Shown here in pieces: positions 1-8,084 of a stretch of 64,000 nt of DNA (position 1 is its first letter; each line of letters opens with the position of its first letter). This stretch comes from Halobacteriales archaeon QS_4_69_225. Its GTDB lineage: Archaea > Halobacteriota > Halobacteria > Halobacteriales > Haloarculaceae. The notes under the pieces were generated by a model that saw nothing but the letters and a program-made list of their open reading frames with translations, did not search any database and was not told the DNA's origin. The position numbers and the translations under genes were made by a program. The stretch covers positions 1 to 64,000 of the forward strand of contig PXRL01000010.1 of assembly GCA_003020965.1 (NCBI GenBank). The letters are read 5' to 3'.

Positions 1-725
1 TCCGGGACGATCAGCTCGTCGAGGTTCTCGCCGACTACCTCGCTGGCGTCGTAGCCGAACGTCTCCTCGAAGGCCGGGTTCACCCGTTCGACGACCGGGC
101 CGTCCGGCCGTATCTCCCCGTAAACGACCGACGTCGGCAGGTACTCGAACAGCGACTCGACCCGGTCGGCCGTCTCGACGGAGTCCTCCTGAGCCTGCGA
201 AGGAGGGCTCGTGGAGCTGTGCTCCACGGCGTCGTCGGGAGCGTCAGCGACCGAGGGCTCGGAAGCGTTTTCGCTTCCGGCGTCCTCCTGAGCCTGCGAA
301 GGAGGGCTCGTGGAGCTATGCTCCACGGCGTCCCGGACCGCCTCCAGCAGGGGCTCGTGACCCGCCCCGTCCGTCCTCGGGACGTAGCCGGTGACGCCGG
401 CGGCGATGGCCTCGCTGGCGACTGCCTCGCTTCCGGCCCCGGGGTAGAGGACGAACGGCACCGACGGGTACTCCGAGCGGACCGAACGGAGGAACTCGAC
501 GCCGTCGGCGTCGGGCAACTCCAGCGCCGAGACGACACAGTCGAAGCCGGGCGGTTCGGCTGCCTCGAGCCGCTCGAGCCCCGCCTCGGCGTCGACGGCC
601 GTCGCCACCGATCGGCCGTCCGCCTCGAGCGATTCCCGGACCGCCTCCGTCGTTGCCGGGTCGGCGTCGACGTACAGCACCCGCGATTCGCTTGACACGT
701 CGGGTCGTCGTCGTTCACAGTACAT
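1..725 (-). CDS. Degenerate response-regulator receiver plus PAS domain protein (3' end outside window)
   Basis: The gene reads leftwards and runs off the window after about 241 codons. ATG at 725 gives MYCERRRPDV. Residues about 15-125 have a receiver fold (VLYVDAD near the start, then CVVSALELPDADG), but the usual phospho-acceptor Asp position appears to be Ala in VVSAL, so classical phosphorylation is doubtful. A low-complexity linker (EHSSTSPPSQAQED, present twice) leads to a PAS domain (RVNPAFEETFGYDASEVVGE). Haloarchaeal proteins of this build are soluble sensor/relay proteins; what follows the PAS domain (histidine kinase, HTH or more PAS) cannot be seen. Assignment to the receiver-PAS class is firm, the exact role is not. 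Confidence 0.8.
   Translation of the reverse strand, partial: MYCERRRPDVSSESRVLYVDADPATTEAVRESLEADGRSVATAVDAEAGLERLEAAEPPGFDCVVSALELPDADGVEFLRSVRSEYPSVPFVLYPGAGSEAVASEAIAAGVTGYVPRTDGAGHEPLLEAVRDAVEHSSTSPPSQAQEDAGSENASEPSVADAPDDAVEHSSTSPPSQAQEDSVETADRVESLFEYLPTSVVYGEIRPDGPVVERVNPAFEETFGYDASEVVGENLDELIVP
184..332. repeat. 50-bp in-frame direct repeat inside the receiver-PAS linker
   Basis: Positions 184-233 and 283-332 are the same 50 bp with one mismatch, 99 bp apart, so the reading frame is kept and the linker peptide AVEHSSTSPPSQAQED occurs twice. Each copy contains the palindrome GTGGAGC...GCTCCAC. The sequence between the copies differs from what follows the second, so only the 50 bp are duplicated. 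Confidence 0.9.
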
Positions 726-824
726 GAAAGTTCCACCGTAGCGACGACGAACTCCGGACGCGGCTGGCGCGCGAACGCCGCCCGCGATCCGCGGTTTTTA
801 ATCGGCGAGAACCGAATCGGAGGC

Positions 825-1304
825 ATGGACGTCAAGTCGCGGCACCACCTCCGTTCGGACGAGATCGACGAGCTGGCGGCGTCGCTGGCCGACCGTCTCG
901 GCGTCGACCTCGACGGCGACGACTACGAGCGCGTCGAGTTCACCGACGTCGACCGCGAGGTGATACTCGTCGACGGCGAGCCGCTGGTGGCCTCCTTCGA
1001 CGGCGACCGCTTTCTGACCGTCCGCGGCGCCAACGAGTACCCGCCGGACCGCCACGTCGTCACCGTCGATTCGGGCGCCATCTCCTTCGTCTCCGACGGC
1101 GCCGACGTGATGCGGCCCGGCATCGTTGAGGCGTCCGACGACATCGAACCCGGCGACCTCGCCGTCGTCGTCGAGGAACAACACGGCAAGGCGCTGGCGG
1201 TCGCCCGCGCCGACGCCGCCGGCGCGGAGATGGTCGGCGACTCCGGGAAGGTGCTGGAGAATCTCCACCACGTCGGCGACGACCTCTACGAGTTCCGTGT
1301 TTAA
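825..1304 (+). CDS. PUA domain RNA-binding protein (archaeal MCT-1/Tma20-like)
   Basis: The 159-aa acidic protein starts MDVKSRHHLRSDEIDEL. The N-terminal half matches the pre-PUA part of the archaeal MCT-1/Tma20-like family (VILVDGEPLVASFDGDRFLTV). The C-terminal half is a PUA domain: GAISFVSDGADVMRPGIVE, then EPGDLAVVVEEQHGKALAVA. The family binds structured RNA and its eukaryotic relatives act on ribosomes; a role in translation or RNA modification here is inferred from family. It is monocistronic and divergent from the receiver-PAS gene, and a T-run follows the stop at about 1313-1318. Confidence 0.85.
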   Translation: MDVKSRHHLRSDEIDELAASLADRLGVDLDGDDYERVEFTDVDREVILVDGEPLVASFDGDRFLTVRGANEYPPDRHVVTVDSGAISFVSDGADVMRPGIVEASDDIEPGDLAVVVEEQHGKALAVARADAAGAEMVGDSGKVLENLHHVGDDLYEFRV

Positions 1305-1795
1305 CGCACCCACTTTTTGCACGCGAGCGCGGGTCGAGCGCTTCGCGCTCGACACCGGCTCGCGGCAAAAACTTGGGGAAAATATGCGCGCGTGCTCCTT
1401 CGCGCGGCTTCGCCGCGCTCAGTCCGCGCGCGCTACGCTGACTCGGCCTTCGGCCTCGTCAGCGGGAACCGCTCGCGCCCTGCGGGCGCTCGCGGATGCT
1501 GCCTCGGCGGATGAAGGGCGAGCGCGCTACAGGAGGTCTCGGTGGGGCGCGAGCGGACAATATGACGACTCCCGAAACCCTCGCAGGCTGGACTCCAGGG
1601 ACTCGCTGCGGTCCTCGGCACTCACTCCGTTCGCTCCTGCAGTCCTTGCGTCACCGGGAGAGCGTCGCTCTCTCGAGCTCGTGGCGCATAGCGCCGCGAA
1701 CGTCCGGGTTCGTCCAGCCAGCTCGCCCTTCATCCGCCAGGAACCGCCGGTGTCGGCCGTCGTGTCCGCCCGGGAGCCGCCGTGCTCGCCGCCGG
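1305..1795. other. 490-bp gene-free stretch with an array of perfect hairpins and a dispersed repeat
   Basis: No convincing gene. It holds a run of short perfect inverted repeats: GTCGAGCG/CGCTCGAC at 1333-1353, GCGCGGC/GCCGCGC at 1402-1418, then further palindromes around CGGCCTTCGGCC and GCGCCCTGCGGGCGC to about 1490. Positions 1601-1653 are a 53-bp element repeated at 46520-46572. The right part (1655-1795) has no recognisable content. Open frames here have arginine/serine-rich translations with no family resemblance and are treated as spurious. Confidence 0.7.
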
Positions 1796-2563
1796 TCACT
1801 CCCCGGATGCCTCTGACATCTCGTCCTCCTCGTAGGCGTCCTCGTACCGGGCCATGGCGTCGGCGTGGCCCTGCACGGCCATCTCGTAGGTCGCCCGGAG
1901 GTCCGCGATGGGCGTCTCGGTGGCGTCGACCCGGAGGTCGGTGAACGCGCGGTCGAGGGCCCGCTCTTCGGTGTCCTCAACGACGAGGGCGGCGCTCTGG
2001 ACGGTCAGCTCCTCCCGCTTGTCGCCGCCGGCCTCGTGGCCCGCCGCGAGGGCGTCGACCAGTCGCTCGGACAGCGGCGCCGGGCCGTCGCCGTCGGGGT
2101 CCGTCGGGCCGGCATCGCCCGGCGGCGCCGCCGCTTCGTAGGCCGCTGCCACCTCGTCGATCACCTCCTCGCCGGTCAGCAGGTTGCCGGCGACGGTGTA
2201 GTGCCCTGCGACGGCGTCGCTGCCGTCGAAGTCGCCGAACCACGGCTTGCACTCCGCGCCGGAGAAGACGAACGAGCCGTCGGCGTCGACGCCGTGTAAC
2301 TGGCGGTTCTCGGCGCCGTCGTCGGCGTTCAGGAGTGCCTCCAGGGCGTCCTCGACGGCCAGGCCGTCCGCGAGGTAGCCGAGACCCCGCCGGCCCAACT
2401 CGACGTTGACGAGACTCTGGGTCGCGACGGCGCCGTGCTCGCCGGCGAACGGACAGAGCGTCCCGACGCCGGCCAGCCGCGTCGTCACAGCGACGCCGAA
2501 GCGGTGCTGCGGCTCGCCGTCGTCGTCCTCGTAGGGTTCGTGGACACAGATGCTGAAGGTCAC
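1796..2563 (-). CDS. DUF1028 family protein (Ntn-hydrolase-like fold)
   Basis: The 255-aa protein starts at GTG 2563 (VTFSICVHEPYED), where the family's typical MTFSI... opening lies; longer upstream frames are not supported. Family hallmarks are present: FGVAVTTRLAGVGTLCPFA, then GAVATQSLVNVELGRRGL, QLHGVDADG, and GAECKPWFGD followed by VAGNLLTGEEVID. DUF1028 proteins adopt an Ntn-hydrolase-like fold, sometimes fused to peptidoglycan-binding domains; the substrate is unknown. An acidic C-terminal tail (EDAYEEDEMSEASGE) closes it. Same strand as the protease upstream but separated by 50 bp. Confidence 0.85.
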   Translation of the reverse strand: MTFSICVHEPYEDDDGEPQHRFGVAVTTRLAGVGTLCPFAGEHGAVATQSLVNVELGRRGLGYLADGLAVEDALEALLNADDGAENRQLHGVDADGSFVFSGAECKPWFGDFDGSDAVAGHYTVAGNLLTGEEVIDEVAAAYEAAAPPGDAGPTDPDGDGPAPLSERLVDALAAGHEAGGDKREELTVQSAALVVEDTEERALDRAFTDLRVDATETPIADLRATYEMAVQGHADAMARYEDAYEEDEMSEASGE

Positions 2564-2613
2564 GGTAGCGTTGAGAGGCGCCGGCGCAAAAGAAGTCGGT
2601 GTTCCGGCGGCGG

Positions 2614-4584
2614 CTACTCGACGGCGACGGTGAAGTCGTTGACCTCGCCGTACTCGTCGGTGGCGTCGGGGGCGTCGAAGCCGTCCCAGCTCAGCCGGAC
2701 CCGGACCAGCGTCTCCCCGGTCGGGGCGCCGGACGGCACGTCGACCGTCGCCGTCGCGGTCCGGCCGTCGTCGCCGGCGTTCCGCATGAGCGCGGTCCCG
2801 TCGGCCTGCGACCAGTCGCCGTTCTGCGGCCAGTCGACGTGGACGCTCGCGTAGTGGCCGTCGTAGCCGCCGTCGCTCCACGCCATCGCTACCTCGAAGG
2901 AGCCGCCCGGCGCGACGGTCACCACGTCCGGACAGGTGACGTCCTCGTAGGCGTCGCTGCCCGAGGTCGCGACCACCTGGCTGTCGAGGTCCAACTCGTC
3001 GATGTTCTCGCCGCCGTCCCGGCCGGTGCCCGCGGGCCACTCCGCGGCGTCGACGCAGCCGCCGTCGGTCCGGAAGGTGGCGACCGCGCCGGCGTCGGCG
3101 GTGCCGTCGCTGCCCTCGGCGACGGCCCGGAACTCGTAGTCGGTGCCGACCTCGAGGCCCGTCAGCTCCGCGCCGAACGAGCCGGTCGACGACCGCGTCC
3201 GGACCGCCGTCGCGTTCGAGCGGTCGCCGGCCGGGCCCCACTCGAAGTAGATGTCGGCGCTGTCGGCGCCGTCGAGCGTCGAGAGCGTGCCGTTCAGCGT
3301 CGCCGTCGTCTCGCCGACCCCGTCGGCGCCGTCGGTCAAGACGGCGACACCCTCGATTCCGCCGACGGCCTCGTCGACGTTCAGCCGGCCGGCTCCCTGC
3401 TCGTCGGCGCCGAGCCCGACGTCATCGGCGGCGCTTTTCAGCTCCTGGCGGATCTGCGTCCGGCCGGTGACGCCCGCGGCGACGACCTGTGCGGCGCCGC
3501 CGGCGACGTGCGGGCTCGCCATCGACGTCCCGGACAGCCGTTCGTAGCCGTCGCGCGGGACGGTCGATTCGACGTCGACCCCGGGGGCCGCCAGCTCGAT
3601 TTCGGGGCCGGTCGAGGAAAACGACGCGAGGTCGTCGTTCCGGTCGGTCGCCGAGACGGCAATGACCTCCTCGTAGGCCGCGGGGTAGCCGACGCAGTCC
3701 GTGCAGGGTCCGTCGTTGCCGGCGGCGGCGACCATCACGACGCCCCGGTCGGCGGCGTACCGGACGGCGTCTTTCAGCGCGCTGGAACCGGAACTCGCCC
3801 CGAGGCTCATGTTCTGGACGTCGTGGCCCTGATCGGCCGACCACTTGATGCCAGCCGCGATGTCGTCGAACGACCCCGAGCCACAGCAGTCCAGCACCTT
3901 CACCGCGTGCAGCGTCGCGTCCGGGGCTACCCCGAGGACGCCCGTCGCATTGTCGACGGCGCCGGCCGTCCCGGCGACGTGACTCCCGTGGTCGTTGTCG
4001 TCGTCCCACTCGGTCCGACACTCGTCGATGCCGTTGCCGCTGCAGGTGGAGCCGCCGCAGTTCGCGTCGCAGGCGGCACCCGACGCCGCGTACCCCTCTC
4101 CGAGGTTCGCCTGGAGGTCTTCGTGTCCCGCGTCGATGCCGCTGTCGATGACGGCCACCGAGACGCCGGCGCCGGTGCTGCCGCCGTCGACGGCGACGTC
4201 GGCCTCGACCGTCGAAATCCCGTAGGGCGTGGTCTGCTCCAGCGCCCGCATCTCGCCGTTGTCCTCGACGTACCGCACGTCGTCGCGCCGCCGCAGCCGC
4301 TCGGCGGCCTCGTCCGAGAACCGTCCGGAGACGGCCTGTCCGATGCCGCCGAACTCGAGCGTCCGGCGGACGGACTCGGCTTCATCTCTGGCCGCCCGCG
4401 ACCCACGCTCGCGGGTCGTCCCGACGATCCGCTCCGGCGGCCCGCCGTCGCCGTTTCCGCGGCCGTTGCCGCGGTCGCCCGATCGTCCCCGGTCGTCGGC
4501 GGTCGCCGAGGTGACGAGCCCGCCCGCCGCGCCGGCTGCCGCCGCCGCCCGGAGCGCCTCCCTCCGAGTGAGTTTCGCTGGCAT
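2614..4584 (-). CDS. Secreted subtilisin-like serine protease (S8) with propeptide, Fn3-like and C-terminal beta domains
   Basis: The 656-aa preproprotein starts at MPAKLTRREALRAAAAAG, a Tat-type signal; a GAGGAG stretch lies just upstream. Order: Tat signal (1-30), Gly/Arg-rich linker, I9-like propeptide (about 50-115, ending VRYVEDNGEMRAL), S8 catalytic domain with Asp147 (VIDSGID), His199 (DHGSHVAG), oxyanion Asn290 (AAAGND) and Ser354 (SGTSMASPHVAG), then an Fn3-like domain (about 405-500) and a C-terminal beta domain ending EYGEVNDFTVAVE. A Cys-rich insert between Asp147 and His199 (four Cys) plus CC and CTDC pairs suggest disulphides. Role: extracellular protein degradation. Certain as a subtilase; the disulphides are inferred. 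Confidence 0.95.
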   Translation of the reverse strand: MPAKLTRREALRAAAAAGAAGGLVTSATADDRGRSGDRGNGRGNGDGGPPERIVGTTRERGSRAARDEAESVRRTLEFGGIGQAVSGRFSDEAAERLRRRDDVRYVEDNGEMRALEQTTPYGISTVEADVAVDGGSTGAGVSVAVIDSGIDAGHEDLQANLGEGYAASGAACDANCGGSTCSGNGIDECRTEWDDDNDHGSHVAGTAGAVDNATGVLGVAPDATLHAVKVLDCCGSGSFDDIAAGIKWSADQGHDVQNMSLGASSGSSALKDAVRYAADRGVVMVAAAGNDGPCTDCVGYPAAYEEVIAVSATDRNDDLASFSSTGPEIELAAPGVDVESTVPRDGYERLSGTSMASPHVAGGAAQVVAAGVTGRTQIRQELKSAADDVGLGADEQGAGRLNVDEAVGGIEGVAVLTDGADGVGETTATLNGTLSTLDGADSADIYFEWGPAGDRSNATAVRTRSSTGSFGAELTGLEVGTDYEFRAVAEGSDGTADAGAVATFRTDGGCVDAAEWPAGTGRDGGENIDELDLDSQVVATSGSDAYEDVTCPDVVTVAPGGSFEVAMAWSDGGYDGHYASVHVDWPQNGDWSQADGTALMRNAGDDGRTATATVDVPSGAPTGETLVRVRLSWDGFDAPDATDEYGEVNDFTVAVE

Positions 4585-4588
4585 GTCG

Positions 4589-4640
4589 ACCTGCTCCTCG
4601 ATACTCACGAAGAATAAAAATAATGGGAAAAACAAGGCTA
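4589..4640 (-). promoter_or_regulatory. Likely promoter and SD of the subtilase gene
   Basis: On the minus strand an AT-rich box (TTATTTTTATTC, about 4606-4617) lies some 25-30 nt before the ATG at 4584 and is followed by GAGGAG about 6-8 nt before the start. Local AT content stands out sharply from the GC-rich surroundings. The 154-bp gap is shared with the divergent sepF. Confidence 0.55.
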
Positions 4641-4738
4641 GATACCGTTCTTTTTGTTCGACCCTGGCGCCCGCCGTCGCGTGCGTCGGCTCTCCGTCGG
4701 ACGTAAAGCCTTTGCCGCGCGGCGCCGGTGACGGAGGC

Positions 4739-5095
4739 ATGGGCCTCATGAGCACGCTCTTCGGCGACGACTCCCACAGCGCCGACGACTACGTCGAACT
4801 GGACGCCAACGATCTCGAAACCGCCCCGACCGAGGCGTCGATGCAGATCCGGTTCGCCTCGATCAGCCAGCAGACGGACGTCATCGACATCAAGGACGCC
4901 GTCTACGACGGCGACATCGTCGTCGCGGACATCACGCGACACAGCACGACCGACCGAACGATGGAGCACATCTCCGACGAGCTCCGGCAGGTCGCCGAGG
5001 AGGTCGGCGGCGACATCGTCCAGAAGGACGACGATCAGATCATCATCTGCCCCGGCGGCGTCGCCATCTCGCGGTCGAAGATCGGCGGCCGCTAA
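4739..5095 (+). CDS. sepF: SepF, archaeal cell-division FtsZ anchor
   Basis: The 118-aa protein starts MGLMSTLFGDDSHSADDYVEL, with a second in-frame ATG at 4748. The short hydrophobic/amphipathic N-terminus fits a membrane-targeting sequence and the C-terminal 80 residues are the SepF (DUF552) fold: MQIRFASISQQTDVIDIKDA, GDIVVADITRH, then VGGDIVQKDDDQIIICPGGV. Archaeal SepF ties FtsZ2 to the membrane at mid-cell. Length and motif order match haloarchaeal SepF. It is monocistronic and divergent from the protease. Confidence 0.92.
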   Translation: MGLMSTLFGDDSHSADDYVELDANDLETAPTEASMQIRFASISQQTDVIDIKDAVYDGDIVVADITRHSTTDRTMEHISDELRQVAEEVGGDIVQKDDDQIIICPGGVAISRSKIGGR

Positions 5096-5429
5096 GGCCC
5101 CGGCGTCCGGGCGTACGGCCGGTCGGTCCCCCAACTGCCCGCCGCCGACCGTGACCGCGAGGTTCGGTCGGCCGTGAGCACCGTCGGTCAGCACCGCCGC
5201 GTCCGGCGGCGACGCGACGCCGACGCTCCCAGTTGTCCCGGTGCCGACGACCGGCAACGACGGAACTGATGGACCCGCACCGACGTCACGGGCAGACGGC
5301 GGGATTCTCCTGTTGCATCGGGATGGCTCCGTCGCCACACACTCCGGGCGGTTCAGGTTCGCGTGCCGGACGGTACCACGCCTCTGTAGTGTTCAGCAGT
5401 CTTAACCGCGCCGACCGTCTCCCTCCGGT
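5096..5429. other. 334-bp intergenic stretch without a recognisable gene
   Basis: GC-rich, with no ORF resembling a known family on either strand. The last 50 bp (CTCTGTAGTGTTCAGCAGTC...) precede the ABC transporter start at 5430 and presumably hold its promoter, although no clean TATA box is visible. Confidence 0.5.
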
Positions 5430-6377
5430 ATGGAACCCGCGATCCGCGCCGACGGCCTCAGGAAGTCCTACGGCGACGTGCAGGCGCTCGACGGGCTGTC
5501 CTTCGAGGTCGAACGCGGGGAGTTCTTCGGGCTGCTCGGCCCGAACGGGGCCGGCAAGACCACGTTCATCAACGTCCTCGTCGGGCTGGTCCGGAAGGAC
5601 GGCGGCACCGCCGAGGTGTTCGGCTTCGACGTCGAGGAGGAGTACCGCCAGGCCCGCGACCGGATCGGACTGTCGCCGCAGGAGTTCAACGTCGACCGGT
5701 TCTTTCCCATCCACGAGGTGCTGGAGCACAAAGCCGGCTACCACGGCGTCCCGAAGGCCGCGGCCGAGCGCCGCGCCGAGGAGGCGCTGAAGACGGTCGG
5801 CATCTGGGACAAGCGGGACACCCGCTTCGACTGGCTTTCCGGCGGGATGAAGCGGCGCTTCCTGCTGGCACGGGCGCTCGTCACCGACCCCGACCTCCTG
5901 ATTCTCGACGAGCCGACCGCCGGCGTCGACGTCCAGCTCCGCCGCGATCTGTGGCGCGTCATCGAGCGGCTCAACGCCGGGGGCACGACGGTACTGCTGA
6001 CGACCCACTACATCGAGGAGGCCGAACGACTGTGCGACCGGGTGGCCATCACCGACGCCGGCCGGGTGGTCGAGGTGGCGACGCCGGACGAACTCCGCGA
6101 ACGCGGGTCCGACCAGGTGCACGTCACCCTCGGGGAGTCGCCGACGACGGCGCCGAAACTCGACGTCGACGGCGTCATCGAGACGGAGTTGGACGGCGAC
6201 ACGCTGGTCGTCACCGCCGGCGGCGGCGGCCGCGTCGCGCCCGACCTGCTGCGGGAGCTGGAGCATCTCGGCCACGAGGTCGTCGACCTCCGCATCCGGC
6301 GGGCGTCGCTGGAGGAGGTGTTCGTCGACATGACCCGCACCGACGAGCCGGCGGCGGACCCGGAGGTGGTCGGGTAG
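5430..6377 (+). CDS. ABC-2 type transporter ATP-binding protein
   Basis: The 315-aa ATPase (MEPAIRADGLRKSYGDVQAL) has Walker A GPNGAGKTT (residues 37-45), a Q-loop around SPQEF, signature LSGGMKRR, Walker B LLILDEP and H-loop TTHY. After about residue 220 comes the C-terminal extension of the drug/lipid exporter (DrrA/CcmA-like) class (VEVATPDELRERGSDQVHV). It overlaps the permease start by one base (TAGTG), so the two form one exporter operon. The substrate cannot be read from sequence. Confidence 0.93.
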   Translation: MEPAIRADGLRKSYGDVQALDGLSFEVERGEFFGLLGPNGAGKTTFINVLVGLVRKDGGTAEVFGFDVEEEYRQARDRIGLSPQEFNVDRFFPIHEVLEHKAGYHGVPKAAAERRAEEALKTVGIWDKRDTRFDWLSGGMKRRFLLARALVTDPDLLILDEPTAGVDVQLRRDLWRVIERLNAGGTTVLLTTHYIEEAERLCDRVAITDAGRVVEVATPDELRERGSDQVHVTLGESPTTAPKLDVDGVIETELDGDTLVVTAGGGGRVAPDLLRELEHLGHEVVDLRIRRASLEEVFVDMTRTDEPAADPEVVG

Positions 6378-7240
6378 TGGCGGGCGAACCCGAACGACGG
6401 GTACAGGACGACCCCGTCGAGACGGCCGCCGACGCCGACAGGGACGCCGGCACCACTACCGGCACCGGCACCGGTGCTGCCGTCGGCGTCGGCTTCCGGT
6501 CGCTGCTCCGCCGGGAGATACTGCGGTTCGTGCGGCGGCCGTACAACACGTTCCTGCCGCCCATCATCACGAACACGCTGTACTTCTCGGTGTTCGGCGT
6601 CATCCTGGGCAACCGCATCGGCGAGATCGCCGGCGTCAGCTACCTCCAGTTCGTCCTGCCCGGGCTGGTCGTGCTGGGGGCCATCTCCGACAGCTTCGAG
6701 AACGCCTCCTTCAGCATCTTCCACGGTCGGTGGAACGATTACATCCAGACCGTCGTCACCTCGCCGCTTTCCGACCGGAGCATGCTCGGGGCGTACGTCG
6801 CCGCGAGCGCGCTCCGGGGGGTCGTCACCTCGCTGCTCATCGTCGGCGTCGGGCTGGTGTTCACGTCGGTCCCGCTCGCCAACCCGGCGTATCTCGTCGC
6901 GTTCCTCTCGGTCATCACCGTCCTGTTCGGCGGCCTGGGGGTGATCGGCGGGCTGTGGGCCGACGACTTCGACTATCTGACCGTCATGAACCAGTTCATC
7001 CTCCGGCCGCTGGTGTTCTTCGGGGCAGTGTTTTACTCCCTGGAGATCCTCCCGCCCGTCTGGCGGACCGTCTCGCTGCTCAACCCGATGGTGTACATGG
7101 TCAACGGCGTCCGCTACGGGATGATCGGCGTCACGGAGCTGGACCCCGACACCTCGCTGGCGGTGCTGACCGTCGCGGCCGCGGCGGTCGTGACGCTCGA
7201 CTACGCGCTGTTCAGACGCGGCTACGGGCTGAGCGACTAA
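6377..7240 (+). CDS. ABC-2 type transporter permease
   Basis: The 287-aa integral membrane protein starts at GTG 6377, overlapping the ATPase stop. About 35 residues of Thr/Gly-rich cytoplasmic tail precede LLRREILRFVRRPYNTFLPP, the usual cytosolic entry of ABC-2 permeases, and six hydrophobic segments (for example VSYLQFVLPGLVVLGAI and SLLIVGVGLVFTSVPL). The conserved NPMVYMVNGVRYG region lies near the end. It pairs with the preceding ATPase as a homodimeric exporter. A longer upstream frame overlaps the ATPase gene and is not used. Confidence 0.9.
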   Translation: MAGEPERRVQDDPVETAADADRDAGTTTGTGTGAAVGVGFRSLLRREILRFVRRPYNTFLPPIITNTLYFSVFGVILGNRIGEIAGVSYLQFVLPGLVVLGAISDSFENASFSIFHGRWNDYIQTVVTSPLSDRSMLGAYVAASALRGVVTSLLIVGVGLVFTSVPLANPAYLVAFLSVITVLFGGLGVIGGLWADDFDYLTVMNQFILRPLVFFGAVFYSLEILPPVWRTVSLLNPMVYMVNGVRYGMIGVTELDPDTSLAVLTVAAAAVVTLDYALFRRGYGLSD

Positions 7241-7276
7241 ACACCGTCCGCCCCGGGCGCCGGTGCGGCGACGGCG

Positions 7277-7945
7277 TTATTCGAAGCGGACGCCGAGGTC
7301 GTGGAGGCCCTCGTTCTCGGCGGCGACGTTGATGAGCAGCGGCGTCACGGCCTCGACCCCGGCGGCGTTGCCGAGGCCGCCGGCGTCCAGCGGCCGCAGC
7401 CCCTCGATCTCGGCGGCGAGGTCGGCGACGGTCGCCTTCGCGTCGGCGTCGTCGCCGAAGACGAGCGTGTCCCAGTCGAACTCGCCGTCGAGATCCGCCA
7501 GCCCGCCGGCCGGTAGGTTGTGGAACGCCCCCACCAGCGGGACGTCGTCGGGGGCGGCCTCGGCCGCGAGGGCGGCGACGCTGCCGGCGCCCGGCCGGTT
7601 GTAGCTGAAGCCGTCGTCGTCCCGTGTCATGCCGACGGCCGGCGTCACCAGCACGGTGTCGGCGTCGAGCCGGTCGGCGACGCTCTCGACGGTGTCGACG
7701 AGGTGGTAGGCCGGCACCGCCAGCACGACCACGTCGGCCCGGTCGGCGGCCATCGCGTTCCCGAACCCCTTGATGTCGGCGTCGACGCCCCGGTCGGCCA
7801 GCGTCGCGGTGTACCCGTCGGCCCGGTCGCGGGCCCGCTCGGGGTCCCGCGAGCCGACGAGCAGCTCGTGGTCGGCGTCCCGGCCCCACCGCAGCGTCAG
7901 TCCCTCGCCGATGTCGCCCGTCCCGCCGAGCAGCGCGATTCGCAT
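7277..7945 (-). CDS. npdG: NADPH-dependent F420 reductase
   Basis: The 222-aa protein has an N-terminal NADP-binding Rossmann motif MRIALLGGTGDIGEGL, then LLVGSRDPERARDRA, VVVLAVPAYHLVDTVE, and the family-specific VGAFHNLPAGGLADL followed by VFGDDADAKATVADL. It transfers hydride between NADPH and coenzyme F420, feeding F420-dependent reductases. Length and motif order match archaeal Fno/NpdG. It converges with the exporter operon (36-bp gap) and stands alone on the minus strand. Confidence 0.93.
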   Translation of the reverse strand: MRIALLGGTGDIGEGLTLRWGRDADHELLVGSRDPERARDRADGYTATLADRGVDADIKGFGNAMAADRADVVVLAVPAYHLVDTVESVADRLDADTVLVTPAVGMTRDDDGFSYNRPGAGSVAALAAEAAPDDVPLVGAFHNLPAGGLADLDGEFDWDTLVFGDDADAKATVADLAAEIEGLRPLDAGGLGNAAGVEAVTPLLINVAAENEGLHDLGVRFE

Positions 7946-8049
7946 GTCCGACCCGACGGCCGAACGGCGGTTAACGATTGCGTGTGCGGAAACGGTTGCG
8001 ACGTCGGTTCCGCCGCATCCGTCGGCAGCGACGAACCTTCTGCATCATG

Positions 8050-8070
8050 AAGGTATTTATAATACGGTTC
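8050..8070 (+). promoter_or_regulatory. TATA box of the peptide-transporter operon
   Basis: AGGTATTTATAATACGG is an AT-rich TATA element in GC-rich DNA, about 28 nt before the ATG at 8085 (15-20 nt before the ATG at 8073), as expected for a leaderless or very short-leader haloarchaeal transcript. Confidence 0.65.
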
Positions 8071-8084
8071 TCATGGGTGTGTGT

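Noticed and set aside
1126..1944. A 272-codon frame through the intergenic hairpin region
   Set aside because: It begins inside the PUA gene in another frame and is mostly Arg/Ser/Pro with no domain. Treated as non-coding.
2599..4617. A 672-codon plus-strand frame opposite the subtilase gene
   Set aside because: The subtilase on the other strand has all catalytic motifs; the opposite frame has no family resemblance and is a high-GC shadow.
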